A stretch of 64,000 nucleotides of DNA from Paraburkholderia sp. SOS3 (GTDB taxonomy: Bacteria; Pseudomonadota; Gammaproteobacteria; Burkholderiales; Burkholderiaceae). The notes under the pieces were generated by a model, which did not search any database, had not been told where the DNA came from, and worked only from the letters and a program-made list of their open reading frames with translations. Below, piece by piece: positions 1 through 7,609 of the stretch (positions are counted from its first letter, which is position 1; each line of letters opens with the position of its first letter). The translations under genes were made by a program, and so were the position numbers. The stretch spans positions 1,798,001-1,862,000 of the forward strand of contig NZ_CP018811.1 of the NCBI RefSeq assembly GCF_001922345.1, in the 5' to 3' direction.

Positions 1-378
1 TCAGTCACGGTGACGTGGTCGGGACTTGCTGCTGCGATTCATCGATGCTCCGCGGTGCGGTGACTGGCGGCATGCGCGTCGCGTGTGGTTTGGTTCGTTG
101 TTTCCGTGCGACTCAATGCGATGCCGGCGTTGTGCGAGGTACTTCCGCCGCGCGCGGCTTATGCGACAAGGTTTTCGCCGAATTCGCATTATCGCCGATT
201 TCCCCAGTTGCCATTACGAAAGCATGTGCCATAATCGAAGCGCTTTACGAATGACCGCAGGACGGTGTCTCCCACCAACCAGCCCGCGCAACGCCGCCAT
301 GCCGCTTCGACCAGGAAGCCCGGCCATGAAGCTGGCGGTGTGAATCGGAATACGCGGCTCACGAAGCACGTTGCCACC
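1..378. other. Left-edge region without a supported gene
   Basis: Reading frames exist on both strands here, but none has a recognisable product, a convincing ribosome binding site or the codon style of the neighbouring genes. The right-hand part (about 190-378) is the upstream region of the TetR gene that follows and is locally less GC-rich. I see no clear -35/-10 pair. Any gene ending just left of the window cannot be judged. Confidence 0.4.
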
Positions 379-1011
379 ATGAATCAGCCGAAAATCAAAA
401 GAGATCCTGAAGGCACCCGTCGCCGTATTCTGCTCGCGGCGGCCGAGGAGTTTGCGAATGGTGGGTTGTTCGGCGCACGCGTCGATCAGATTGCCCGCCG
501 CGCGGAAACCAACGAACGCATGCTCTATTACTACTTCGGTAGCAAGGAGCAACTGTTCACCGCAGTACTCGAACACGCATTCAGCGCGCTCACCGAAGCC
601 GAGCGCACGCTCGACCTCGCAGGCGTCGCGCCGGTCGAAGCGATCACGCGTCTCGCGCATTTCGTGTGGGACTACTATCGCGATCACCCGGAACTGCTGC
701 GGCTCATCAACAACGAAAATCTGCACGAGGCGCGATATATGCGGAAGTCGACGCGTATTCGCGAGATGATCTCACCGATCGTCGCCACGCTCGGCGGCAT
801 TCTCGAGCGCGGTCAGCGTGCGGGGTTGTTTCGTACGAACGTCGACCCATTGCGTTTTTACGTGACGCTCTCCGGCATGGGGTACTACATCGTGTCGAAC
901 CGCTTCACGCTCGAAGCGACGCTCGCGCGCGACTTCAGTTCGGCTGCGGAACGCAGCGAGATGATCCAGATGAACACCGAAATTCTGCTCGCGTATCTGC
1001 TGCGACGTTGA
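379..1011 (+). CDS. TetR/AcrR family transcriptional regulator
   Basis: Predicted one-component repressor of 210 residues. The N-terminal helix-turn-helix is clear: RRRILLAAAEEFANGG is followed by ARVDQIARRAETNERMLYYYFGSKEQL, the usual TetR recognition helix ending in the YYYFGSKE motif, at about residues 13-60. The rest is an alpha-helical ligand and dimerisation domain whose ligand I cannot name. An upstream in-frame start at 265 would add 38 residues of low-complexity sequence. ATG 379 is preferred because it lies just before the conserved domain. The gene converges on phaZ and the two share a bidirectional terminator. The target is unknown; autoregulation is typical of the family. Confidence 0.85.
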   Translation: MNQPKIKRDPEGTRRRILLAAAEEFANGGLFGARVDQIARRAETNERMLYYYFGSKEQLFTAVLEHAFSALTEAERTLDLAGVAPVEAITRLAHFVWDYYRDHPELLRLINNENLHEARYMRKSTRIREMISPIVATLGGILERGQRAGLFRTNVDPLRFYVTLSGMGYYIVSNRFTLEATLARDFSSAAERSEMIQMNTEILLAYLLRR

Positions 1012-1068
1012 TCTCGCGTGCGCGCCGTTGCCGGCGAAGCGACGAGCAGAGCGCGCACTGCAGAGACA

Positions 1069-1103
1069 AAAACGGCGACGCCTCATGGAGGTGTCGCCGT
1101 TTT
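1069..1103. terminator. Bidirectional intrinsic terminator between tetR-type gene and phaZ
   Basis: Arms 1069-1083 and 1089-1103 form a 15-pair stem (one G-U pair) around the loop CATGG. The outermost pairs are A-T, so each strand ends in a run of T. It sits between two convergent genes and can serve both. Confidence 0.85.
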
Positions 1104-1132
1104 ATCGTGTCGGTGCTCTGTTCGAGAACCCG

Positions 1133-2410
1133 TCAAGCCTCGGCGTGCTCGACCTCGGGCTTCTTTGCCTTGTTGTGCTCGAGGATAAAGTCGCGCAGTT
1201 GCGGGTAGATGATCGTGCGCCAGCGGCGGCCCGAGAAAATGCCGTAGTGGCCGCATTTCTCCGCAGTGAAATGCTGACGGTGCTTCGCCGCAATGCCCGT
1301 GCAGAGTTCGTGCGCGGCGTGCGTCTGCCCGCTGCCTGAAATGTCGTCGAGTTCGCCTTCGATCGTGAACAGGGCAGTGTGCTTGATGTCCTGCGGACGC
1401 ACCCGTTCGCCGGCGACTTCCCACGTGCCTTCGGCAAGCCTGAATTCCTGGAACACGACCTGGATTGTCTGAAGATAGTATTCGGCGGCCATATCGAGCA
1501 CCGCGTTGTATTCGTCGTAGAAACGGCGATGTGCTTCGGCATCTTCTTCGTCGCCGCGCAGCATGCTCTGATAAAAGTCCCAGTGCGATGCCGCGTGCCG
1601 CTCCGGATTCATCGCGACGAAGCCCGCATGCTGCAGGAAGCCCGGATAAACGCGGCGCCCGACGCCTGGATAGTTCGACGGCACGTTGTAGATCACGTTG
1701 GATTCGAACCAGTTGATCGAGTGCTGGGTGGCGAGCGAGTTGACCGAGGTCGGGCTCTTGCGTGCGTCGATCGGGCCGCCCATCATCGTCATCGTGCGCG
1801 GCGTGTCCTCGCCGCGGCTTGCCATCAGCGAGATCGCGGCAAGCACCGGCACGGTCGGCTGGCACACGGAAATGACGTGCAGGTTCTTCGCGCCGATATG
1901 GCGGATGAATTCCTGGATGTACGCGATGTAGTCGTCGAGATCGAACGGGCCGTCTTCGAATGGCACCATGCGCGCATCGATCCAGTCGGTGATGTACACC
2001 TTGTGGTCTTGCAGCAGTGTGCGCACCGTGTCGCGCAACAACGTGGCGTGGTGGCCGGACAGCGGCGCGCATACGAGCACGACCGGCTCGTCCTTCAGTT
2101 GCGCGACCGCGTCGCTATCGTCGGCGAAGCGCTTGAAGCGCAGCAGGCGGCAAAACGGCTTTTCGATGATCGTCTGTTCGACGATCGGAATGTTGTGGCC
2201 GACTTTGACAATCTGGTGAAGATTGAACTCGGGCTTTTCGTAGTCTTTGCCGAGCCGGTACAGCAGTTCGTAGCCTGCCGATAGCCGGGTCGCTCCCGGC
2301 ACATACGCGAGCGGACTGGCCGGATTCGCGAACGACTTCGATGCTGCCTGAGCCCAGGCGGTAAGCGGACTCAAAAGTGCCCGCTGGAATTCGTGAAATT
2401 GATAGAGCAT
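1133..2410 (-). CDS. phaZ: Intracellular polyhydroxyalkanoate depolymerase PhaZ
   Basis: Degrades granule-bound poly-3-hydroxybutyrate in the cytoplasm, releasing 3-hydroxybutyrate units. The 425-residue alpha/beta-hydrolase matches the Ralstonia eutropha PhaZ1 class. The nucleophile is a cysteine in a lipase-box-like setting (VISVCQPTVP, C183), with D355 in EGELDDISG and H388 in KCGHYG. These are the same positions reported for the Ralstonia enzyme, so it should be active. Length is normal for the family and there is no signal peptide, as expected for an intracellular depolymerase. It is transcribed away from the GH15 gene and shares a terminator with the TetR gene. The TetR neighbour may or may not control it; the two promoters are not adjacent. 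Confidence 0.95.
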   Translation of the reverse strand: MLYQFHEFQRALLSPLTAWAQAASKSFANPASPLAYVPGATRLSAGYELLYRLGKDYEKPEFNLHQIVKVGHNIPIVEQTIIEKPFCRLLRFKRFADDSDAVAQLKDEPVVLVCAPLSGHHATLLRDTVRTLLQDHKVYITDWIDARMVPFEDGPFDLDDYIAYIQEFIRHIGAKNLHVISVCQPTVPVLAAISLMASRGEDTPRTMTMMGGPIDARKSPTSVNSLATQHSINWFESNVIYNVPSNYPGVGRRVYPGFLQHAGFVAMNPERHAASHWDFYQSMLRGDEEDAEAHRRFYDEYNAVLDMAAEYYLQTIQVVFQEFRLAEGTWEVAGERVRPQDIKHTALFTIEGELDDISGSGQTHAAHELCTGIAAKHRQHFTAEKCGHYGIFSGRRWRTIIYPQLRDFILEHNKAKKPEVEHAEA

Positions 2411-2604
2411 GGTTGCTCCAGCGTTATTGCGGTGCGCGCGGGGCTGCGCGAAAGCACGCGTAGCGTCGAGGCGGCCCGTACGGGTTGTTGAAATTGGAAT
2501 TGTCGGCCGACAGACTCGTCGATGATATCCGTGCGCGCGAAATTGTGCAATGCAGCAACGGTGCGGCGCACCACAAAACGAATGTCATCAGAAGCATCAT
2601 CCAA

Positions 2605-4473
2605 TCATGCTACCGGCGACGCTTGCGCGCCGGTGTTCAAGGGACCGGCTGCCGATCCTTCCCCGTCGTGCGGCGGCTGGCCGGTTGCCTTTGCCATTTC
2701 CTGCTCGTGCTTCATCAGATTGAGGCCCGTATGCACGAGCGCGACATGCGAAAAGCCCTGCGGGAAATTCCCGACGAGCCGCCCGGCGGTCGGATCGTAT
2801 TCCTCGGCAAGCAACCCGACGTCGTTGGCAAGCGACAGCAGGCGTTCGTACATGTCGCGCGCTTCTGCCACTCGCCCTTGCAGCGCAAGGTTGTCCACGA
2901 ACCAGAATGAACACGCAAGGAACGTTCCTTCGCCCGGCGGCAAACCGTCGTCGACGCGGGTCGTACGATATCGCATCACAAATCCGTCGTGCATCAGATA
3001 TTTCTCGATGGCGGCGACAGTTCCGGCGATGCGCGGATCGGACGGCGGCAGGAAACCGAGCAGAGGTAACAATAGCACGCTTGCATCAAGTTCGCTGCCC
3101 CCATAGATTTGAGTAAAGGCGTTGATGTCGGGGTTCCAGCTCTTCGCGCAGACGTCGGCATGGATGCGTGCGCGCATCTCGCGCCAACGGTCGAGCGGCG
3201 CAGGCAGGTCGAACGACTCGGCCGACTTGATCGCCCGGTCGTAGGCGACCCACGCCATGACCTTCGAGAACGTGAAGTGCTGGCGCCCGCCGCGCGTTTC
3301 CCAGATTCCTTCGTCAGGTTGTTCCCAGATCGTCTCGAGGTGCGCGAGCATCGCGCGCTGCACGTTCCACGCGGTCTCGTCGGCCTGCAAGCCGCCGACG
3401 CGCGCGAGATGCAGTGCATTCATGACTTCGCCGTACACGTCGAGCTGCAGCTGGCCGACCGCGTTATTGCCGATGCGCACCGGCTTCGCGCCCTGGTAGC
3501 CGGGCAGCCAGTCGAGTTCGAACTCGGGCAGGCGCCGCTCGCCGCCAAGACCGTACATGATCTGCACCTGCTCTGGCGCGCCCGCCATGACGCGGCCGAG
3601 CCAGGCGCGCCACGCGCGCGCTTCGTCGTAGTAGCCGCCGCGCATCATTGCGAGCAGCGTGATCGTCGCATCGCGCAACCACACGTAGCGGTAGTCCCAA
3701 TTCCGCGTGCCGCCTAGCTGCTCGGGCAGCGACGTGGTCGGCGCCGCGACGATGCCGCCGGTCGGCTCGTACGCGAGCGCTTTCAGCGTGATCAGCGAGC
3801 GCTGGATCTCCTTCGCATAGCGGCCTTCGACCTTGCTGCGCGACGACCATTCGAGCCAGTGGTTTTCGGTGCGCGCGAGCGCGGTGAGCGGGTCGTGCGC
3901 GGGCGGGATGCGCAGATGCGACGCCGAATACGTGAGCGAGAACGGCACACGTTCGCCTTCGGACACCGTGAACTCGGCGACGGTGCGCATGTTCTCGCCC
4001 TTCAGTTCGACCGGCGTGCGTAACGCGACCGTATCGGGGCCGACGATCGCCTTGATGCCGCTGTCATGCTGGAGGCGGCTCACCCACGGAATCGAAAAGC
4101 CGTAGTCGAAGCGCAGCACGAGTTCCATCTGCATCTTCACGCTGCCGCGCTTGCCGACCACGATGCGGATCAGTTCCGACCAGCCGTTGCCAGGCGGCAT
4201 GAAGTCGACGACGGTGACTGCGCCGTCCGCTGTTTCGTAGTCGGTCTCGAGAATCAGCGTTTCGCCGCGATAGCGCCGCCGCGTGGCTTTCGGGTTGTCG
4301 CCGCACGGCGCGATGAGCCAGCGGCCGTTGCTTTCGGTGCCGAGCAGCGCGGCAAAGCATGCGCAGGAATCGAAGCGCGGCCAGCAAAGCCAGTCGACCG
4401 ATCCATCGCGGGAAATCAGCGCGGCCGTGTGGCCGTCGCCGACGAGTGCGTAGTCTTCAATGGGTGCGGGCAT
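2605..4473 (-). CDS. Glycoside hydrolase family 15 protein (glucoamylase/trehalase-like)
   Basis: Predicted inverting alpha-glucosidase acting on alpha-glucans or trehalose. The 622-residue protein opens with the GH15 signature PIEDYALVGDGHTAALISRD and SVDWLCWPRFDS, an N-terminal beta-sandwich. An (alpha/alpha)6 barrel follows with NWDYRYVWLRDATIT (about 258-272). E392 in GIWETRG and E515 in PPGEGTF are the likely catalytic pair. There is no signal peptide, so the substrate is probably intracellular. ATG 4473 is preferred; an in-frame TTG at 4482 would add three residues. Bacterial relatives include trehalases and glucoamylases, and the sequence alone does not decide. The C-terminal 30 residues are Gly/Ala/Pro-rich tail. 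Confidence 0.9.
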   Translation of the reverse strand: MPAPIEDYALVGDGHTAALISRDGSVDWLCWPRFDSCACFAALLGTESNGRWLIAPCGDNPKATRRRYRGETLILETDYETADGAVTVVDFMPPGNGWSELIRIVVGKRGSVKMQMELVLRFDYGFSIPWVSRLQHDSGIKAIVGPDTVALRTPVELKGENMRTVAEFTVSEGERVPFSLTYSASHLRIPPAHDPLTALARTENHWLEWSSRSKVEGRYAKEIQRSLITLKALAYEPTGGIVAAPTTSLPEQLGGTRNWDYRYVWLRDATITLLAMMRGGYYDEARAWRAWLGRVMAGAPEQVQIMYGLGGERRLPEFELDWLPGYQGAKPVRIGNNAVGQLQLDVYGEVMNALHLARVGGLQADETAWNVQRAMLAHLETIWEQPDEGIWETRGGRQHFTFSKVMAWVAYDRAIKSAESFDLPAPLDRWREMRARIHADVCAKSWNPDINAFTQIYGGSELDASVLLLPLLGFLPPSDPRIAGTVAAIEKYLMHDGFVMRYRTTRVDDGLPPGEGTFLACSFWFVDNLALQGRVAEARDMYERLLSLANDVGLLAEEYDPTAGRLVGNFPQGFSHVALVHTGLNLMKHEQEMAKATGQPPHDGEGSAAGPLNTGAQASPVA

Positions 4474-4757
4474 AGATGTCAAATTCGACGTGAAATCAGG
4501 CTCGATTCGATCAAGCGATCGGATTGAGCGATGAGTAAAAAATGCGCATCGCGCGAATGCGCCCGTTCATCAAACGCCGATCTTACCGGAGCGGCGCAGT
4601 GCGTATTGACTTAACGCAAGCGGGAGAAATTGAGTACTGGCAGGCCACATTTCGAATGCCTACAATCAGACTTCCCGGATATGTCATGTGAGCGGCGGCG
4701 TTGTTCCCGACATCGTCGCCGGTTCGCGCCCAAGGTGCAGTTTCGAGGACGAAAGCC

Positions 4758-5003
4758 ATGCTGAACCCGTCGAAAACCGATTGCATCACCATTCTTTCCG
4801 CCGCCAGCGAATTGCCTGATGGCAAGCTGTTGTCTCTCGATTGCCGTTCACTCGGTCTGACTCGCAATGGAATGGAAACCGCCGCCGCGTTTCTGATCGA
4901 GCGTGCGTGTTTCAAACGATATAGCGAAACCGGTGGTCATTATGCCGTCGGCGGCCTGTCGCTGCAGGGTCGCCTGCGTCTGGACCAACTGGCAAACGGT
5001 TGA
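4758..5003 (+). CDS. Small conserved-type protein of unknown function
   Basis: An 81-residue protein with start ATG 4758. It is soluble and of ordinary composition, with LSLDCRSLGLTRNGMETAAAFLIERACFKRY in the middle and a Gly/Leu-rich end. I recognise no named domain. Support comes from codon usage like the neighbouring genes and from an isolated position with room for a promoter: a TACAAT at 4661 is a possible -10. No strong Shine-Dalgarno is visible (GGACGAAAGCC precedes the ATG). The shape suggests a small regulator or adaptor, but that is only an impression. Confidence 0.6.
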   Translation: MLNPSKTDCITILSAASELPDGKLLSLDCRSLGLTRNGMETAAAFLIERACFKRYSETGGHYAVGGLSLQGRLRLDQLANG

Positions 5004-5202
5004 GCGAATTGCGCGGCGAGCGAAGTCGCCGCGTCAGCCGCATCCATTAGCGAATTCCTGTCGTAACAAACCATGCTCCCGCGCACGCGATGTGGTGCGC
5101 GGGCATCGTTTGCGCATCGATGGTTCGCATCGAATGCATGACCGGAAGGAGGTTCGAACGAGCGGGCCCGCACGCACCCGCTCAACGGACAGTCGCGCGT
5201 GC

Positions 5203-5343
5203 TCACTTCATGCCGAACAATCCGATTATGCCGATGATGATCAGATACAGCGCGACGATGTAGTTGAGCAGACGAGGCATGACCAGAATCAGAATGCCTG
5301 CGATCAGCGAGACGAGCGGTCCGAGACTGAGAGTGACGTTCAT
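5203..5343 (-). CDS. DUF3096 family small membrane protein
   Basis: A 46-residue hydrophobic protein. It begins MNVTLSLGPLVSLIAGILIL and continues with PRLLNYIVALYLIIIGIIGLFG, two membrane segments (about 8-22 and 27-43) joined by the PRLLNY turn. That pattern and length fit the tiny DUF3096 proteins widespread in proteobacteria, whose function is not known. The upstream sequence carries GGAG (AATGGAGTCTTC) just before the start. It stands alone between a small unknown gene and the lactonase-family gene. Confidence 0.8.
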   Translation of the reverse strand: MNVTLSLGPLVSLIAGILILVMPRLLNYIVALYLIIIGIIGLFGMK

Positions 5344-5561
5344 GAAGACTCCATTGTTTGAGTTAGCCTGATTGAGCCTCGAAAGGCTGCGACGCTTCTA
5401 TACTTGCTTGCGCGTACAACCAACTGCACCGACTCGCTACACGGGCGGCGTGCGCCAACCTCTGCTGCCAGCCTGCAAGCGGACCGCCATGCGTCCGCAT
5501 GCATGAGTTGCAGACCGGCGACACCGTAATAACCGGAGAATCGATGTCAGAGGAAACCGTC

Positions 5562-6860
5562 ATGCATTGCTTCAACCGGGCCACGGCGCGCCGCGCGCCG
5601 CGCTCGCACCGACGCGGGCTTACGTTTTCGTTCCGGCTTCTGCCCGGTTTTTCCCGGCGGCATCCCGCTTCGACAGCCTCGATCATAAAAGGTCTTGCAC
5701 TCATGGTCTCGATCATCGCCACGCCCGCGTCCGCACAGCGTACCGCCACACCGCCTGCCGACGGCGTCTACGATCTGCTCGTCGGCACCTACACGGGCCC
5801 GAAGAGCGAAGGCATCGACGTCTATCGCTTCGACACGAAGACCGGCGAGGCGTCGCGCGTGTCGTCCGCGCAGACCGTCAATCCGTCGTATCTCGTCGCC
5901 AGCCGCGACGGCCGCTTCGTCTACGCGGTCAACGAATTGCCCGGCGACAGCGGTCCGGCCACGACGCGCGGCGATATCAGCGCGTTCGGGTTCGACGCGA
6001 AACGGGGGCAATTAACGTTCCTGAACAAGGTATCGTCCGAGGGCAACGATCCGTGCTATCTGAGCATCTCGCCCGATGGCCGCTATCTGAGCGCAGCCAA
6101 CTATTCCGTCGCGGCCGATCCGGGCGGCAGCTTCTCGATGTTTCCGCTCGCGGCCGACGGCAAGCTCGGCCAGGCGGTGCTGACGGTGCATCACGAAGGC
6201 AGCGGGCCGGTGAAAGGGCGGCAGGACAACGCACACGTGCATTCGACGGTGTTTTCGCCCGACGGACGGTATCTGTTCGCGCAGGATCTCGGCGCCGACA
6301 AGCTCTTTTCGTATCGATACACGCCCGACGGCAGCCGCGGGCTGCTAGGCCCGACCGAGCGCCGCTATGTCGACATGAAGGCGGGCACGGGCCCGCGTCA
6401 CCTCGTGTTCGCGCCGGACGGCAAGCATGCCTATCTGACGAGCGAGCTTGCGGCGACAGTCAGCGTGTTCGACTATCACGACGGCAACCTGACACTCGTG
6501 CAGACCTTGTCGATGACGAAGCCCGGCTTCAAAGGGCAGGTCGGCGCGGCGGCGCTTCACCTGTCGCCCGATGCGCGCTTCCTTTACGCGAGCAATCGCG
6601 GCGATGCGAACGAGATCGTGATCTACGCAGTCGATCCGGCCAATGGGCATCTGCGCGAAGTCGGACGCCAGTCGAGTCTAGGCAAGGCGCCACGCGAGTT
6701 TTCGATCGACCCGACCGGGCACTGGCTGATTGTCGGTAACCAGAATAGCGACACCGCGTATGTGTTTCGCCGCGATGCACAGAGCGGACTGCTCGACGCG
6801 AACCCGACGCGCCTCGATATCGGCTCGCCCGTCGATTTCGTCTGGGTGTCGCCGTCTTGA
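5562..6860 (+). CDS. Lactonase-family seven-bladed beta-propeller protein, exported
   Basis: A 432-residue protein resembling the 6-phosphogluconolactonase (YbhE/Pgl-type) beta-propeller family: repeated blades such as YLVASRDGRFVYAVNE, YLSISPDGRYLSAANY and HLVFAPDGKHAYLTSE. The N-terminus has a long basic stretch, then a hydrophobic core IIKGLALMVSIIATPASA, ending in a signal-peptidase site (ASA-Q). It is therefore likely periplasmic, unlike the cytoplasmic Pgl. A periplasmic location argues against a role in the pentose phosphate pathway; the substrate is unknown. ATG 5562 follows GAGGAAACC. ATG 5544, also preceded by GGAG, is an alternative that would lengthen the already long signal region. 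Confidence 0.85.
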   Translation: MHCFNRATARRAPRSHRRGLTFSFRLLPGFSRRHPASTASIIKGLALMVSIIATPASAQRTATPPADGVYDLLVGTYTGPKSEGIDVYRFDTKTGEASRVSSAQTVNPSYLVASRDGRFVYAVNELPGDSGPATTRGDISAFGFDAKRGQLTFLNKVSSEGNDPCYLSISPDGRYLSAANYSVAADPGGSFSMFPLAADGKLGQAVLTVHHEGSGPVKGRQDNAHVHSTVFSPDGRYLFAQDLGADKLFSYRYTPDGSRGLLGPTERRYVDMKAGTGPRHLVFAPDGKHAYLTSELAATVSVFDYHDGNLTLVQTLSMTKPGFKGQVGAAALHLSPDARFLYASNRGDANEIVIYAVDPANGHLREVGRQSSLGKAPREFSIDPTGHWLIVGNQNSDTAYVFRRDAQSGLLDANPTRLDIGSPVDFVWVSPS

Positions 6861-6964
6861 ACGCGCACAGGTCGGCTCGTCGTCGATGAGCGCGGCATAC
6901 GCCGCGTCAAAAAGTGGTAAGCGCAATCGTCTTCGCCGTTGTGAAGTAATCGTCCTGGGACACG

Positions 6965-7534
6965 ATGAGAACAACGTTCGCGACGGTCATGCTGGTGACG
7001 GCGGCGGCGCTGCAAACCGCGCCGCTGCCCGCGCACGCCGGTTGCGATTACTCGATCGACTGGGTCGCGCGCGCCTGTTCGCGCGTCTCGCGCGTTGCGC
7101 ATGAAGGCACGTGGGATCTTTATCTGACCGGCTACGGCTGGCATATCGACGGCTATACGGAAGAGCACCGCCAGTCGCTGAACGCGTATTCGTGGGGCGG
7201 CGGCGCGGGCAAGCACTTCACGGACGAGAACGGTAACGACGACATCCTGTTCGCCTTCATCTTCCTCGATTCCCACGAGAACCCCGAGCCGATCGGCGGC
7301 TGGGCGCGTCAGTGGTACACGAAGCCGGTGCTCGGCGGATTGTCGGTCGGCGGTGGCTATTTCATCGGCTTCACGGCGCGCAACGATATCGCGCACTATC
7401 TGCCGGTTCCGCTCGCGTTGCCGATCGGCTCGTTGCGTTACCGGAACGCGTCGCTGATGGGCACGTTCATTCCGCGTATCCCGGGTCTCAACGAAGGAGA
7501 CGTGGCCTTCTTCTGGGCGCGCTACGAGTTCTGA
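6965..7534 (+). CDS. pagP: Lipid A palmitoyltransferase PagP
   Basis: Outer-membrane enzyme that moves a palmitate from phospholipid to lipid A, strengthening the surface against cationic peptides. The 189-residue precursor has a signal peptide ending at AHA (about residue 25). The mature part shows the PagP pattern: a short amphipathic helix, then YLTGYGWH and later FIFLDSHENPEPI. H60, D102 and S103 match the catalytic His, Asp and Ser of the Escherichia coli enzyme in order and spacing. The protein ends in FFWARYEF with a terminal aromatic, typical of beta-barrel outer-membrane proteins. It is a single gene convergent with ftsK. Regulation is not evident from the sequence. Confidence 0.92.
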   Translation: MRTTFATVMLVTAAALQTAPLPAHAGCDYSIDWVARACSRVSRVAHEGTWDLYLTGYGWHIDGYTEEHRQSLNAYSWGGGAGKHFTDENGNDDILFAFIFLDSHENPEPIGGWARQWYTKPVLGGLSVGGGYFIGFTARNDIAHYLPVPLALPIGSLRYRNASLMGTFIPRIPGLNEGDVAFFWARYEF

Positions 7535-7571
7535 TGCACGCGGCGCGCAGCGTTCTTGCCGCCTGCCGTAT

Positions 7572-7607
7572 GCGTGCTTCGATGCCTGCTTTGAAGCCTG
7601 CTTCGAA
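7572..7607. repeat. 12-base tandem repeat, three units
   Basis: Units 7572-7583, 7584-7595 and 7596-7607 are variants of GCCTGCTTCGAA. They end two bases before the stop codon of ftsK and fill the short gap between pagP and ftsK. The core GCCTGCTTC recurs in another repeat at 57805-57840. Confidence 0.75.
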
Positions 7608-7609
7608 GC

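Noticed and set aside
1083..2072. A 329-codon minus-strand frame overlapping phaZ
   Set aside because: Same strand but different frame from phaZ, whose catalytic triad and length are complete; the other frame has no domain.
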